NCBI RefSeq assembly: GCF_002155265.1
Contig: NZ_CP021251.1
Coordinates: 434,001 to 498,000, forward strand
From: Corynebacterium pseudotuberculosis
GTDB lineage: Bacteria; Actinomycetota; Actinomycetes; Mycobacteriales; Mycobacteriaceae
Length of the DNA: 64,000 nucleotides
Reading direction: 5' to 3'
Within the stretch, counting starts at the first letter, position 1, and each line of letters opens with the position of its first letter. Shown here piece after piece: positions 26,335 through 35,616 of the stretch. The position numbers and the translations under genes are program-made. The notes beneath the pieces are model-generated. The model saw only the letters and a program-made list of their open reading frames with translations, did no database searches and was not told where the DNA came from.

Positions 26335-27435
26335 CTAGCTGCGATTTGCTTGCCGACGCGCCCTCATCCGTTGCTCCTCATGTTTTTTCCACGATTGGCC
26401 GAAACGAGGTGGGCGTTTAACGCCTCCTGGCTGTGATTTTTTGATGACACCATTGGGAAAGTACCAAGTAGCTACCCGATTCTCATCGATTGAGTAATGA
26501 ACTCGCTGCTCGGTTTTAAAATTATGATGGAACCGACAGAGGCAAGCCAGATTATCTGGAGTCGTCGGGCCATTTTCATCGTGATTAATGACATGATCGA
26601 TGTCGCAATGCTGTGCGCTGACAGTGCAGTTGGGGTAGCGGCAGGAACCGTCGAGTAGCTGCACCGCTGCCCGGATTTCATCGGTGGGATGATACGAGTC
26701 TGTATATGCATCCGCATCGATTACCCGGGTGGCGTCGATAGCGGAGGAATCGATGATTCCGCCGTCGACCATACGCATGAGGCCATCAGTGCCTTTAAAA
26801 ACATTGAGAATAACTTTCGTCGTTATTTTCTTATCAATCAAATTCATAAAAGAATCGATGAGCTCAGCACCGGGTTGTTTCTTAAGCGCTTGTTGCAGCA
26901 CACAAGCTTCTGCATCGGTCATGGTTACGCTAAGGCGTGTGTATCCGTCGAGTCCCCGTTTAAAAGATGCTGTCCGTTGCTGCTGATCCTGTGGTCTTTG
27001 CGCAGCTGGGGGATCGATTCCTTCAATGTAATTTCGAATATGTTTAGATAATGTTGCCTTCTGCGGTATTACTTGGCCCGATACCTGTGGAGTGAAATAC
27101 TCACATAGATAGCTATCTACCTGTGGTAATAAATTTTTATTTATGGCCATGAGGTGCTTTTCCAGGATCACAAGTCGAGGCATATCCAAATGCCAGTGAG
27201 TTTGTAAACAAGACAGTAATTTTGGAAAATTTCTCAGCATAACTCCCACTCGCAGTCCACTTTTCGCCTCATGTCGGGAAATGTTCATGGAAATGCTTAG
27301 GGCATCTACCTGAGTATGAAAATCCTCTTCCTTTTCAGGAACCTGATGCAGCCAAAACGTAATGAGCTGACGATTAATACTCATCTGAAATGCGGATACC
27401 GAGTTACTCGTATCGGTGTGCCTAAAACCAACCAT
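26335..27435 (-). CDS. DUF222/HNH endonuclease domain protein
   Basis: 366 residues. The C-terminal HNH motif is CRYPNC, DIDHVINHDENGPTTPDNL and CRFHHNFK, with metal-binding cysteines and catalytic His. The N-terminal half is helical DUF222. Such proteins occur in many copies in Corynebacterium and Mycobacterium genomes and may be linked to mobile DNA; no substrate is known. A palindromic element reads DGGIIDSSAIDA upstream of the HNH core. It is convergent with folD-DUF3017. Its start codon at 27435 is the most upstream Met and is uncertain. Confidence 0.85.
   Translation of the reverse strand: MVGFRHTDTSNSVSAFQMSINRQLITFWLHQVPEKEEDFHTQVDALSISMNISRHEAKSGLRVGVMLRNFPKLLSCLQTHWHLDMPRLVILEKHLMAINKNLLPQVDSYLCEYFTPQVSGQVIPQKATLSKHIRNYIEGIDPPAAQRPQDQQQRTASFKRGLDGYTRLSVTMTDAEACVLQQALKKQPGAELIDSFMNLIDKKITTKVILNVFKGTDGLMRMVDGGIIDSSAIDATRVIDADAYTDSYHPTDEIRAAVQLLDGSCRYPNCTVSAQHCDIDHVINHDENGPTTPDNLACLCRFHHNFKTEQRVHYSIDENRVATWYFPNGVIKKSQPGGVKRPPRFGQSWKKHEEQRMRARRQANRS
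26742..26764. repeat. Palindromic mini-element inside the HNH gene
   Basis: CGGAGGAATCG-A-TGATTCCGCCG: two arm mismatches. Reads GGIIDSSAI on the minus strand. Confidence 0.75.
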
Positions 27436-27717
27436 GAAAACTCCCTGTTTAAAGCTTTACGACGCTCACCTATAAGCGGAGCCAGCCGATATTTCAGGCT
27501 CAGCCTAAGTCGGCGACAAAATGTAGATGGCTTCGAATAAAAGTTATGCACAGGCGAGGACCTGAAGAGGGAAAGAAGTAATGGCGTGGCATTAGTTATC
27601 CACATTTTTGACGGTTGAGTGTTAGTCGATTGTTTTTTCTTTTTGTCTTGTATATAGCCCGACTTTTCGGATATCGCACGCAAGGGGAAGTGAGCTTCAA
27701 AAGGAGATGATTGAGGT
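27436..27717. other. Intergenic region HNH gene - metX
   Basis: About 280 bp with no credible gene, AT-richer than its neighbours. It is upstream of the HNH gene and downstream of metX. No T-tailed hairpin was found. Confidence 0.5.
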
Positions 27718-28809
27718 TTAGGGGCTGAGGTGTGGGAAAGAATCGTCGATTCTTTCCCACACCTTCCTGATGATTCGATCCATCTGTCGGGTTTCTGTCA
27801 AGAACGCGTCGTGTCCTATTGGGGAGCTTATTTTTGCCATGCCCAATAGGTTTTTGATGTTTCGGGAAATGTGTTCCTGTTGGTGATAAGGGTAGAGAAT
27901 GTCGGTATCTACGCCAGCAACCATCGTCGGCACGCTAATAGAAGCGAGTGCTTTGTTTAGGCCGCCACGTCCGCGCCCGATATCGTGACGATTAAGGGCT
28001 TCTGTGAGTATTACGTAGCTGCCGGCGTCGAAACGCTCTGTTAGCTTCCGCCCTTGATGTTGCAGATAACTTTCTACTGCAAAACGCTGCGAAGCATCCC
28101 TATAAGCACCCAAAGGATTCTCATCGTGCTGGGCAGAAGTGCCGAATCTTTCATCAATCTCTAGCTCCCCTCGGTAGGTGAGGTGCACGATCCTGCGTGC
28201 AGCGGCAAGCCCATCAACGGGGTAATCGGCGGCGTAGTAGTCGCCATTTTTCCAGTGGGGGTCGCGTTCGATTGCACTGATTTGGGCGGACTGAATGCCG
28301 ATTTGCCAGGCGCTCGCTCTCGCTGACACTGCGATCACTAGGGCGGCTCGAAGCATATCTGGGTAAAGAATCGACCATTCCATCGCACGAGCACCGCCCA
28401 TTGAGCCGCCGACGATTGCATGAATTTTATTGATGTTAAGCGTGTTAAGGAATTGTTTTTCACAGTGCACAAGGTCACGAATAGAAAGGGCGGGGAATCG
28501 GGATCCTCAAGGGCGGGCGTCGGGGTGCAAAGTGCTGGGGCCGGTAGAGCCCATGCAACCGCCGAGCGCATTTGTGCATAAGACACAGTAGCGGCGAGTA
28601 TCGAGCGCTAATCCATCCCCGATAAGGCCGTTCCACCAGCTTATTGCGTTGGAGTCTCCCGTGAGAGCGCGCTCGACGATCACAAGATTATCGCCACGAA
28701 ATGTGTCCCATGCTTGATACGCGATAACGACGTCAGGAATCATGATGCCGGCTTCCGTGCGAAAGTCGCCGATGGGAACAATCGTGAGTTCTCCTGTGGT
28801 TTTGAGCAT
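27718..28809 (-). pseudogene. metX: Homoserine O-acetyltransferase MetX, interrupted by an in-frame stop
   Basis: The first 100 codons (from 28809) read into NALGGCMGSTGPSTLHPDARP and stop at TGA (28509-28507). The same frame continues GSRFPALSIRDLV and holds the alpha/beta-hydrolase nucleophile in GGSMGGARAMEW and the His in IGHDAF. The family has Trp at the stop position (RPWGSRF), so one G-to-A change (TGG to TGA) explains it. An enzyme this truncated could not acetylate homoserine. The gene ends in [14 protein letters not shown], written by a 37-bp palindrome. A McbR-like operator lies 48 bp upstream of the start. Sequencing error is less likely for a substitution than for an indel. Confidence 0.88.
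27728..27764. repeat. Palindromic mini-element at the metX 3' end, 37 bp perfect
   Basis: 18-bp perfect arms around a central T at 27746, outer arms AGGTGTGGG / CCCACACCT. It encodes the last residues before the metX stop ([10 protein letters not shown]). Confidence 0.92.
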
Positions 28810-28856
28810 GTCATGGCTCCTTGGCTGTTCGCGGTGAGGATCGCGTACATGCTACA

Positions 28857-28872
28857 TGGACAGCTCTGTCTA
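28857..28872. promoter_or_regulatory. Putative McbR operator upstream of metX
   Basis: TGGAC-AGCTCT-GTCTA matches TAGAC-N6-GTCTA at 9 of 10 positions, 48 bp from the metX ATG. Confidence 0.65.
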
Positions 28873-28887
28873 GTTCATCCTTTTGTG

Positions 28888-29391
28888 CTACGCCGCAGTG
28901 CGCATATGCTTCCTAGCTTGCCGACGCCCTCCCGAACCCTTGCGCCATATCGAACTCATCCCTGGCATAAACCAGGTGAGGATTCCTGTGATTGCTGCGG
29001 CGATGGAAGCTGCGAGTAATTGGCTAATATGTGGCGCCGCCAAAAATAATCCGATGCATACCGCGGTGATGGCTACCCAAAACAGCACGATGAGGAGAAT
29101 TTGCCGTCGCCCGGAACTTTTGGCATTTTCTGCCCAAGGTTGTGTGGGAAAGCGATTTTTTGCTTCTGTTCTGATTCGCCGAGCTGTTTTTTGTGCGGGT
29201 GCGATGGTGGAAAAAAGTATAAAGATAAGGCCTGCACCGACGATGATGAGATCGCCGAACACTGCTCCAAAGGCGAGCGTTGCGCAAGAAAAAGTAATAG
29301 ACAAACGTTCGGACCAGTTGAGGGGTAAACCTTGGGTGGGATCGACGTCTGGGTAGAGATTCTTAAAGGCTGAGGTAGTGGAGGTATTCAT
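28888..29391 (-). CDS. Hypothetical membrane protein
   Basis: 167 residues with four hydrophobic segments (around 32-44, 48-66, 98-118 and 124-145) and a basic tail KGSGGRRQARKHMR. I do not recognise a family. It precedes metX on the same strand with a gap of 78 bp that contains the McbR-like site, so it probably has its own promoter. It is divergent from htaA; the shared spacer holds a DtxR-like box, so iron control is possible. Confidence 0.7.
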   Translation of the reverse strand: MNTSTTSAFKNLYPDVDPTQGLPLNWSERLSITFSCATLAFGAVFGDLIIVGAGLIFILFSTIAPAQKTARRIRTEAKNRFPTQPWAENAKSSGRRQILLIVLFWVAITAVCIGLFLAAPHISQLLAASIAAAITGILTWFMPGMSSIWRKGSGGRRQARKHMRTAA

Positions 29392-29429
29392 GCAAAATCC
29401 TTCGAGAGGCCAAGGGATGGACTAGAAGA

Positions 29430-29448
29430 TTAGGTAAGTGTAGCCTAT
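29430..29448. promoter_or_regulatory. Putative DtxR box upstream of htaA
   Basis: Matches the 19-bp DtxR consensus at 14 positions (TTAGGT at the left, AGCCTA at the right). DtxR represses haem-uptake genes in C. diphtheriae when iron is plentiful. Confidence 0.6.
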
Positions 29449-29546
29449 ACATGTTTTCTGTTAGGTAACACTTCCTTTTTTCGTCGCCTCACCTTCGATC
29501 GGCTCTTTAAAGAACTCTGTTGTGGTTTCTTTTGGGTGCTGTTTTA

Positions 29547-29569
29547 GGAAAGAATTGACGATTCCCTCC
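29547..29569. repeat. Palindromic mini-element in the htaA 5' region
   Basis: GGAAAGAATTG-A-CGATTCCCTCC, three mismatches. It lies about 25 bp before the htaA ATG, just upstream of the ribosome site TAGGAG. Confidence 0.75.
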
Positions 29570-29591
29570 CTCTTCTAGGAGTCATCTACTC

Positions 29592-31439
29592 ATGTTGAAA
29601 CCTCGCAAATTGGTCTTAGGGCTGATGAGCGTTGCAGCCCTTGCAACTGCACCGCTATCAGTTGTCTTTGCCTCGCACGCGTACGCTGCTGAAGAACAAT
29701 GCTCCTTTGACTGGGGTATCAAACAAACCTTTAGGTATTACATGCTTAAAGGAGCTGCAGGACAAACCGGTGGGCAGTGGGCTACGGAAGGAATCGGCTT
29801 TTCTGGTAGCGATACGGGACACGATGGAGCTTTTAACTTCACCCCAAGTAAAGCTCGTGTTGAAGGTACTACTGCCACCATTCCTTTCGGTGGCCTCATC
29901 CACTTCAAAGGACACGACCATGGTGGTGGCGTCTACCTGTTAGATATGACTCTTAGCGACTGGAAAGTTGTTACAAACGGTTCGTCTGCAGAAATTAAAG
30001 TTGATTACGTCTCTTATGAATCAGATATGAGTAATACTCATGAAAGAGGAGCTCAGATCACTGGTGACGATGTAACTATCGCCACGATTAATCTTTCGAA
30101 CTATGCCGACCCCTCGAGCGGCTCTGTCGACTTAAGCGGTACGACAACTTTGACGAGCGAAGGCGCCAAACTATTCATCGCTTACCAAGCAGGGGAGACG
30201 ATGGACGATACTCGGGGACACGTACGTCTTGATGGGCAGTGTTCCCCATCCATAGAGGGTGGTAATGGTTCTGGAGGATCAACAGGTGGCAAAAAGCGTG
30301 CGCTATCTTCGATCAAAGGAAACTTTACCGGCTTTAATAAAGAAGCCATGTCTATTTTGTCAGAAACCAATGACACCATGAACGCCACCACGATTTTCAT
30401 GGACAATGCAGGCCACTTTCTCGATTCTTTGAAAGACTTTGAGACCCGTGGAACCGGGGCTGGAAAAACTAACTCGACGACGAGAACTACTCGAGGAAGT
30501 AACGCCACCGCCGCAAATGGCCAGGATTCTGGAAAGAATCGTCAATTCCTTCCCAAAACTGAGAACCAAACCCCACCTTCCCCCTCGCAACAAACCGCTG
30601 GAAACACCACCCCTCAGACATGCGAATCTGACTCTAAAGGAATAGAGAGTGCTACGGCTCGCTGGGGTGTGAAAAAATCGTTCCAGTCTTATATCACTGG
30701 CTCGATCGCCAAGGGAAAGTGGAGCCTGGACCAAACGACTCACAGTGGTGGACAGTTTGTGTTTTCCGGAAAATCTGGAGCTGTGGACGTAGCAAAGCGC
30801 TCAGGGAAAATTAAATTTGCAGGTGGAGTGAACTTTAGCGGCCACAACGGCATATTGGATCTACGTATCTCCAATATTGCAATTGGTTTTAATGGAAACA
30901 GCGGAGTGATGTATGCCGATGTTCGTTCATCTGATCTGCAAGGTAACAAGAGCGATTACGGTCATATACCGCTAGCCAATCTGAGCTTTGCTTCGCTGGA
31001 TCTTTCGGACTCCAAGGTTTCAGGAAAGGCCTCTGCAACGTTAACTAAAGAGGGCGCTGGGGCTTTCGCTGGTTTTTATGAGGCTGGAACAGAGTTAGAT
31101 CCTGTAGATTTTGATGCTGGCCTGGGCGGTTCCGCGGATTGTGATTCCAGCGTCGCTAAAGCTGGAGCTAACACTGCCACTAGCAACGGAGCTAAAAAAG
31201 CATCCGGAACCACGGCCTCTGCTAAGCAAGGAGACAAAGACGACAGCGAAGAATCGTCTATAGATTCCCAGAACCCACAAGAAACTGGCTATAAGAATGG
31301 TGCAAAGAACTTTAAGATCCGTCAGGCCTCCGATGACAAGGACGGTATCGATCCCAACATGTATCTGTTGCTCATTGTCGCTGGTTTTGTGATTGCTGGA
31401 GGCAGCATGGGGCGTTTGGTTCTTAACAATCCTTCATAG
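29592..31439 (+). CDS. htaA: Surface haem-binding protein HtaA
   Basis: 615 residues. N-terminal Sec signal ends near AYAAE. Two HtaA (CR) domains, about 36-215 ([15 protein letters not shown]) and 345-515 ([13 protein letters not shown]), carry the Tyr and His that ligate haem in the family. A C-terminal helix ([17 protein letters not shown]) anchors it in the membrane. In C. diphtheriae HtaA takes haem from haemoglobin and passes it to HmuT. The spacer between the domains reads [13 protein letters not shown] from one palindromic element; the linker before the anchor reads [11 protein letters not shown] from a divergent one. It precedes hmuTUV and is probably under DtxR control. Confidence 0.93.
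   Translation: MLKPRKLVLGLMSVAALATAPLSVVFASHAYAAEEQCSFDWGIKQTFRYYMLKGAAGQTGGQWATEGIGFSGSDTGHDGAFNFTPSKARVEGTTATIPFGGLIHFKGHDHGGGVYLLDMTLSDWKVVTNGSSAEIKVDYVSYESDMSNTHERGAQITGDDVTIATINLSNYADPSSGSVDLSGTTTLTSEGAKLFIAYQAGETMDDTRGHVRLDGQCSPSIEGGNGSGGSTGGKKRALSSIKGNFTGFNKEAMSILSETNDTMNATTIFMDNAGHFLDSLKDFETRGTGAGKTNSTTRTTRGSNATAANGQDSGKNRQFLPKTENQTPPSPSQQTAGNTTPQTCESDSKGIESATARWGVKKSFQSYITGSIAKGKWSLDQTTHSGGQFVFSGKSGAVDVAKRSGKIKFAGGVNFSGHNGILDLRISNIAIGFNGNSGVMYADVRSSDLQGNKSDYGHIPLANLSFASLDLSDSKVSGKASATLTKEGAGAFAGFYEAGTELDPVDFDAGLGGSADCDSSVAKAGANTATSNGAKKASGTTASAKQGDKDDSEESSIDSQNPQETGYKNGAKNFKIRQASDDKDGIDPNMYLLLIVAGFVIAGGSMGRLVLNNPS
30531..30553. repeat. Palindromic mini-element inside htaA (inter-domain linker)
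   Basis: GGAAAGAATCG-T-CAATTCCTTCC, two mismatches. Reads GKNRQFLP, the only copy in this reading frame. Confidence 0.8.
31251..31266. repeat. Degenerate palindromic mini-element inside htaA (pre-anchor linker)
   Basis: GAATC-GTCTATA-GATTC with an enlarged centre. Reads EESSIDS, between the second haem domain and the membrane anchor. Confidence 0.5.
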
Positions 31440-31564
31440 ATTCAGATCCCCCATTACTTAATTGCTGGTTTGTTTATGACCCTTGTTGTTGAGCTCTCGG
31501 CCGTAGTTTTGCAATAGGCTGTGGAAATAGATGACCTCGACAGCACCGCGAATAGGATTTTTTG

Positions 31565-32620
31565 ATGAATAAGTTTGTGCGTGTGGCTGCATCAGTGGCG
31601 TGTGCGTTGGCACTGGTAAGCTGCGGCGTTCAAGGGTCGTATGATTCCACTAAGGAGTTGCGCGAGTCCTTTCCTACGGATGTGAAGGATCCTCGGAGCT
31701 TCAAAGGAGTGTCGGAAGTAAAGAACTTTGACGACGTCCAACCGGTTGCAGACTCCGTTTCCCCAAAGCTTCCTGTGAAGCTGACCGATGCTGATGGATA
31801 TGAGGTCGAAGTCACGGATGTTTCGCGAATTTTAGCTTTAGACATCTATGGCACATATACAAAGACCCTTGAGGGGTTGGGCCTAACAAAGAACATTGTG
31901 GGACGTACGGTGTCTTCAACGGAGAATGCGCTGAAGGATCTTCCAGTAGTCACAGAGGGTGGCCACACCATTAACGTGGAGGCTGTGCTGAATCTTCGTC
32001 CCTCGTTGGTTATTGTGGACCATTCCATTGGGCCGCGGGATGCCATTGATCAGATACGCGCTGCTGGTGTTACTACCGTGGTTATGGAGCCCACACGTAC
32101 TATTGATTCGGTATCTGAGGATATTAAGAATCTCGGCGGGGTAGTAGGGCTTAACGACGAAGCCGTAAAGCTGGCCGAGCGAAGCGTCAATGAGATTCAC
32201 TCGGCGCAGGAAGCCATTAAGGAAATTGCGCCAAAAGATCCAATGAAGATGGCGTTCCTTTATGCTCGTGGTAATGGCGGAGTCTTTTTTATCATGGGTG
32301 ACGGCACAGGGGCTAAGGACCTTATCGAGGGATTAAGCGCTGTGGATCTTGCTGCTGAGCATAAGCTTTCTTACGCAGAACCCGCCAATGCAGAGGCCCT
32401 AGCCAAGATTAATCCTGAAGCAATCATCATGATGTCAGGTGGCTTGGAATCTACGGGAGGTATCGATGGCCTACTGTCGCGTCCAGGCGTCGCGCAAACG
32501 ACTGCAGGTAAAAACAAACGAGTGATTACCATTCCCGATGGACAGTCTTTGGCATTTGGCCCGCTGACTGGCCAGACCCTCCTCCGAACCGCGCAGGCTT
32601 TATATGCTCCGCAAACGTAG
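31565..32620 (+). CDS. hmuT: Haem-binding lipoprotein HmuT
   Basis: 351 residues from the ATG at 31565. The lipobox is LVSCG. The body is a class III binding protein with two lobes joined by a long helix: RILALDIYGTYTKTLEGLGL, LNLRPSLVIVDHSIG and a C-terminal VITIPDGQSLAFGP. Haem ligands in this family are a His and a Tyr on opposite lobes; candidates are in VIVDHS and AEHKLSYAEP. It lies 125 bp after htaA and overlaps hmuU by 17 bp. Confidence 0.93.
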   Translation: MNKFVRVAASVACALALVSCGVQGSYDSTKELRESFPTDVKDPRSFKGVSEVKNFDDVQPVADSVSPKLPVKLTDADGYEVEVTDVSRILALDIYGTYTKTLEGLGLTKNIVGRTVSSTENALKDLPVVTEGGHTINVEAVLNLRPSLVIVDHSIGPRDAIDQIRAAGVTTVVMEPTRTIDSVSEDIKNLGGVVGLNDEAVKLAERSVNEIHSAQEAIKEIAPKDPMKMAFLYARGNGGVFFIMGDGTGAKDLIEGLSAVDLAAEHKLSYAEPANAEALAKINPEAIIMMSGGLESTGGIDGLLSRPGVAQTTAGKNKRVITIPDGQSLAFGPLTGQTLLRTAQALYAPQT

Positions 32621-33656
32621 TACTTCAGTCCGTGATGTTTTTGAACACCGAGCTAGGCGCAGAGCGATACTCTTTATTGTTCTCGCCGGCTTGGCGTTTG
32701 TAGCGTTTGTAACTTCTCTTGCTTTAGGCCAATACTATGTTCCGCTGCAAGATCTGCCTTTTATCCTATTCAATCGAGGCGACGAGGGCCTTACCACTAG
32801 CGTGGTGTGGGAAATTCGGCTGCCACGTATTGTGCTAGGCCTTCTGGTTGGAGCCTGTTTAGGTGTGGCTGGCACATTGATGCAAGCAGTATTTGCCAAC
32901 CCGCTTGCCGAACCCTCCATTATCGGTGTGACCTCGGGGGCTGGCGTGGGCGCTGCTGCCGTCATCGTGTTTAATATTGGTTTTCTGGGGACTTTTACGG
33001 TTCCTGTCGCTGCGTTTATCAGTGCAGTTTTGGTTACTGTGATTATTTATCAGTTGGCGCGCCATCAGGGAAAAGTTGCGGTGGTCAATCTTATCCTCAC
33101 GGGTATCGCGATCAATGCCGTATGTAATGCTCTGATTTCTTTTCTGGTCTACTTGGCCCCCACAGCAAACCGGGAACAGATTGTCTTTTGGCAGATGGGT
33201 TCGCTTAACGGTTCGCAGTGGAAGCATGTTTGGGTGGTGTTGCCGATAGCAATAGCCGGTGTTTTGATAGCAGTCCGATTAGGACGCCAACTAGATGTCC
33301 TCGCGCTAGGGGAGCGGGCGGCCGTCCACACGGGGATTCATGTTTCTCGGTTGCGGATTATCGCTATTGCGGCATCGACCATTCTGACTGCCGGCGCGGT
33401 TTCTTTTGCCGGTTTGATTGGGTTTGTTGGTCTTATCGTTCCGCACTTGCTGCGTAGTCTTGTTGGGCCAGAAAACAAGATTCTTTTACCGGCTTCTGCT
33501 CTCACGGGCGCTGTGCTCATTGCTTTTGCGGATGTCGCGGCTCGTACGTTGATTCCTTTTGCGGACTTGCCCATTGGTATTTTCACCGCAATAGTTGGCG
33601 GGCCGACATTTTTCATCTTGCTTCGTCGTATGCTCAAGAAAGGTTCGGTTCATTGA
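32604..33656 (+). CDS. hmuU: Haem ABC transporter permease HmuU
   Basis: 350 residues, FecCD family with about 9-10 helices. Conserved stretches: EIRLPRIVLGLLVGACLGVAG (EIRLPRIVLGLL, VGACLGVAG), QAVFANPLAEPSIIGVTSGAG and the late GLIGFVGLIVPHLLR. It forms the membrane channel of HmuTUV. The ATG lies inside the end of hmuT, and hmuV starts 4 bp before its stop, so the three are translationally coupled. Confidence 0.95.
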   Translation: MLRKRSTSVRDVFEHRARRRAILFIVLAGLAFVAFVTSLALGQYYVPLQDLPFILFNRGDEGLTTSVVWEIRLPRIVLGLLVGACLGVAGTLMQAVFANPLAEPSIIGVTSGAGVGAAAVIVFNIGFLGTFTVPVAAFISAVLVTVIIYQLARHQGKVAVVNLILTGIAINAVCNALISFLVYLAPTANREQIVFWQMGSLNGSQWKHVWVVLPIAIAGVLIAVRLGRQLDVLALGERAAVHTGIHVSRLRIIAIAASTILTAGAVSFAGLIGFVGLIVPHLLRSLVGPENKILLPASALTGAVLIAFADVAARTLIPFADLPIGIFTAIVGGPTFFILLRRMLKKGSVH

Positions 33657-34495
33657 GTAAACAGCCGGCAGTCGTCGTCCGCGATCTTACCGTCGCTATC
33701 GGCGAGAAGATTTTGCTCGACAAAGTCACTTTTGAAGCTCGCCGGGGGGAAATCACTGGTCTGATCGGTCCTAACGGCGCGGGAAAATCGACGCTTCTTG
33801 CCGCAATTAGTGGTGATCTCGAGCGCTCAAGTGGCACCATCGACATTCTAGGGCACGACCCAGCTACCAGTTCACCGAAAAGCTTGGCGCGGATCCGTGC
33901 CGTGATGATGCAAGATGTGAGCGTCTCGTTTGAGTTTCTTGTACGCGATGTGGTCGCGATGGGGCGGCGTCCCTGGGAAGGTACCGAAAAACAGCTTTTC
34001 GACGACCCCCTCATCGACGCCGCTCTCGCAGCTACGGATGCTGCTCACCTGGCCGGGCGTGATGTAATCACCCTCTCTGGAGGCGAACGCGCGCGCGTGG
34101 CCTTGTCTCGGGTCCTGGCCCAGCAAACGCCTGTGGTGATGCTTGATGAGCCCACGGCTGCGTTGGATATTCGCCATCAAGAACAGGTTTTGGGGCTTAT
34201 GCGCACAATTGCTCGTGAGACAGATGTGGCGGTGATCGTTGTGCTTCATGATCTCAACGCAGCCGCTGCGTATTGCAACCGAATAGTTTGTTTAGCTAAC
34301 GGTTCCGTGGCTCAGGAAGGAAACGTCGATTCCGTCTACACAGACGAGAATCTGTCCACCGTATATGGGTGGCCAATTCATGTGGAAAAACGTGAAGATG
34401 ACTCTCTTTTTGTTCATCCCGCGCGTGATCAGGGAGGCAAGCAGGAAGCTGATTTCGTGGCTTTGGCAAATCAAGCAGCGGCAGCCACTACCTAA
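33653..34495 (+). CDS. hmuV: Haem ABC transporter ATPase HmuV
   Basis: 280 residues from a TTG start that overlaps hmuU. Walker A GPNGAGKSTLL, signature LSGGERARVALSRVL, Walker B VVMLDEPTAALD and switch VLHDLNAAA are intact. DVVAMGRRPW is typical of FecE/HmuV ATPases. Near the end AQEGNVDSVYTDEN has some resemblance to a palindromic element (GTCGATTCC at 34325), but this helix is also natural in the family. Confidence 0.95.
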   Translation: MSKQPAVVVRDLTVAIGEKILLDKVTFEARRGEITGLIGPNGAGKSTLLAAISGDLERSSGTIDILGHDPATSSPKSLARIRAVMMQDVSVSFEFLVRDVVAMGRRPWEGTEKQLFDDPLIDAALAATDAAHLAGRDVITLSGGERARVALSRVLAQQTPVVMLDEPTAALDIRHQEQVLGLMRTIARETDVAVIVVLHDLNAAAAYCNRIVCLANGSVAQEGNVDSVYTDENLSTVYGWPIHVEKREDDSLFVHPARDQGGKQEADFVALANQAAAATT

Positions 34496-34595
34496 GGCGA
34501 TAAAACTGAGGCTGTTTTCTCTGAGAGCTAAAAGTTCAGGGGTGTTCGGGGTAAACCTTTAGTAGTCATACTAGGCAAGGTGCCCTAATCTTTAA

Positions 34596-34614
34596 TAAGG
34601 TATGCCTTGCCTTT
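34596..34614. promoter_or_regulatory. Possible DtxR box upstream of the htaA-domain gene
   Basis: TAAGGTATGCCTTGCCTTT matches the DtxR consensus at about 12 of 19 positions, between hmuV and the downstream haem-protein gene. Confidence 0.45.
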
Positions 34615-34640
34615 TAAATGTCTAAAGATAGGATCCCTCC

Positions 34641-35549
34641 GTGTTTAAGCGACTCGCTGTTCCCTTGGCAGCCACAATGTTTGCTGCCAGCATCGCCGTC
34701 CCTCAGGCTGTGGCATCTGAAAAATGTTCGATCGAAGTTGTAGGTGGAACTCTCAGCTGGGGGGTTAAGCATTCCTGGCGGAGTTATATCCAAGGGCCTA
34801 TCGCAAGAGGCAAATGGGAAACCGCAGGCGCGGTCACCGAAAAAGGAACGAATAAAAGCGGTGCCGATTTTGCTTTCACGTTCGATGTGGACCCTCACGC
34901 TTCTCAGGTGACTGTGGATACTGAAGGAAAGGTCACCTCGGCAGAGATCAAGACAAAAACGTCTTCTCTTACCTTTACCGGCCACGGCGATGCGCTGCAG
35001 TCGATAATGAAAGATCCCTATGTGTCTATTGAGGGGCAGAGTGTAAAGGCTGGATCCTCTTATGAAGGGTATTACGTAGAAGGCAAGGAGATGACCAGTT
35101 ACAAGGCTTCAGATCGTACTGAGGCTAACAAAAAGACTGGCACGGATACCTTTGCTGCGGGACAGCTCCAGGGCTGGAAGCTTGATAATGAAAAGTTGAG
35201 CTTTTCCGGGAAAAATATGAAATACACCCCCAAGCCTCTTACTGATGCTAAGAAGAACATTATTGAGGGGATAGATATCCTATTCATGGGTATATATAAC
35301 GATGAATACAAGCCGGAAATTGATGACGTCAACGTTGAACTGACAGTTAAGAAAGACTGTGTTATCAAACAAAATCAAGCGTCTGGCGTAGCAAAAGGGA
35401 ATTCCTCGAAAGACGCCTCGCTTGGCGACTTCCCTAAGATTTGGAGCATTGTTCTTGGCGTTGCCGGACTTGCGGCTACCGTAGCTATTTTGTTCCAAGT
35501 TCTTGTGAAGTCTGGCCTTTTGCGTAATCTTCCCTTCATTCAAAAGTAG
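34641..35549 (+). CDS. HtaA-domain haem-binding membrane protein (HtaB/HtaC-like)
   Basis: 302 residues. Signal peptide ends near AVASE. One HtaA domain begins LSWGVKHSWRSYIQGPIARG, and a C-terminal helix (WSIVLGVAGLAATVAILFQ) anchors it. In C. diphtheriae the genes after hmuV encode HtaC and HtaB, both single-domain haem-binding proteins of this form; which one this is cannot be decided here. It lies 145 bp after hmuV with its own possible DtxR box, so it may be transcribed separately. A long hairpin follows it. Confidence 0.85.
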   Translation: MFKRLAVPLAATMFAASIAVPQAVASEKCSIEVVGGTLSWGVKHSWRSYIQGPIARGKWETAGAVTEKGTNKSGADFAFTFDVDPHASQVTVDTEGKVTSAEIKTKTSSLTFTGHGDALQSIMKDPYVSIEGQSVKAGSSYEGYYVEGKEMTSYKASDRTEANKKTGTDTFAAGQLQGWKLDNEKLSFSGKNMKYTPKPLTDAKKNIIEGIDILFMGIYNDEYKPEIDDVNVELTVKKDCVIKQNQASGVAKGNSSKDASLGDFPKIWSIVLGVAGLAATVAILFQVLVKSGLLRNLPFIQK

Positions 35550-35573
35550 GCGGCTTTAGAAGCCGGGGGTAAG

Positions 35574-35612
35574 ACATGTGAGGCGAAGAGAACGGTTCTT
35601 CGCCTCACATGT
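35574..35612. terminator. Bidirectional terminator between the haem cluster and metY
   Basis: Perfect 16-bp stem (ACATGTGAGGCGAAGA at 35574-35589 with 35597-35612), loop of 7. It lies between two convergent genes. Confidence 0.85.
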
Positions 35613-35616
35613 TTGT

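Noticed and set aside
28365..28385. AAAGAATCGACCATTCC in metX resembles the element.
   Set aside because: It encodes MEWSILYPD, natural in MetX, and the right half is poor.
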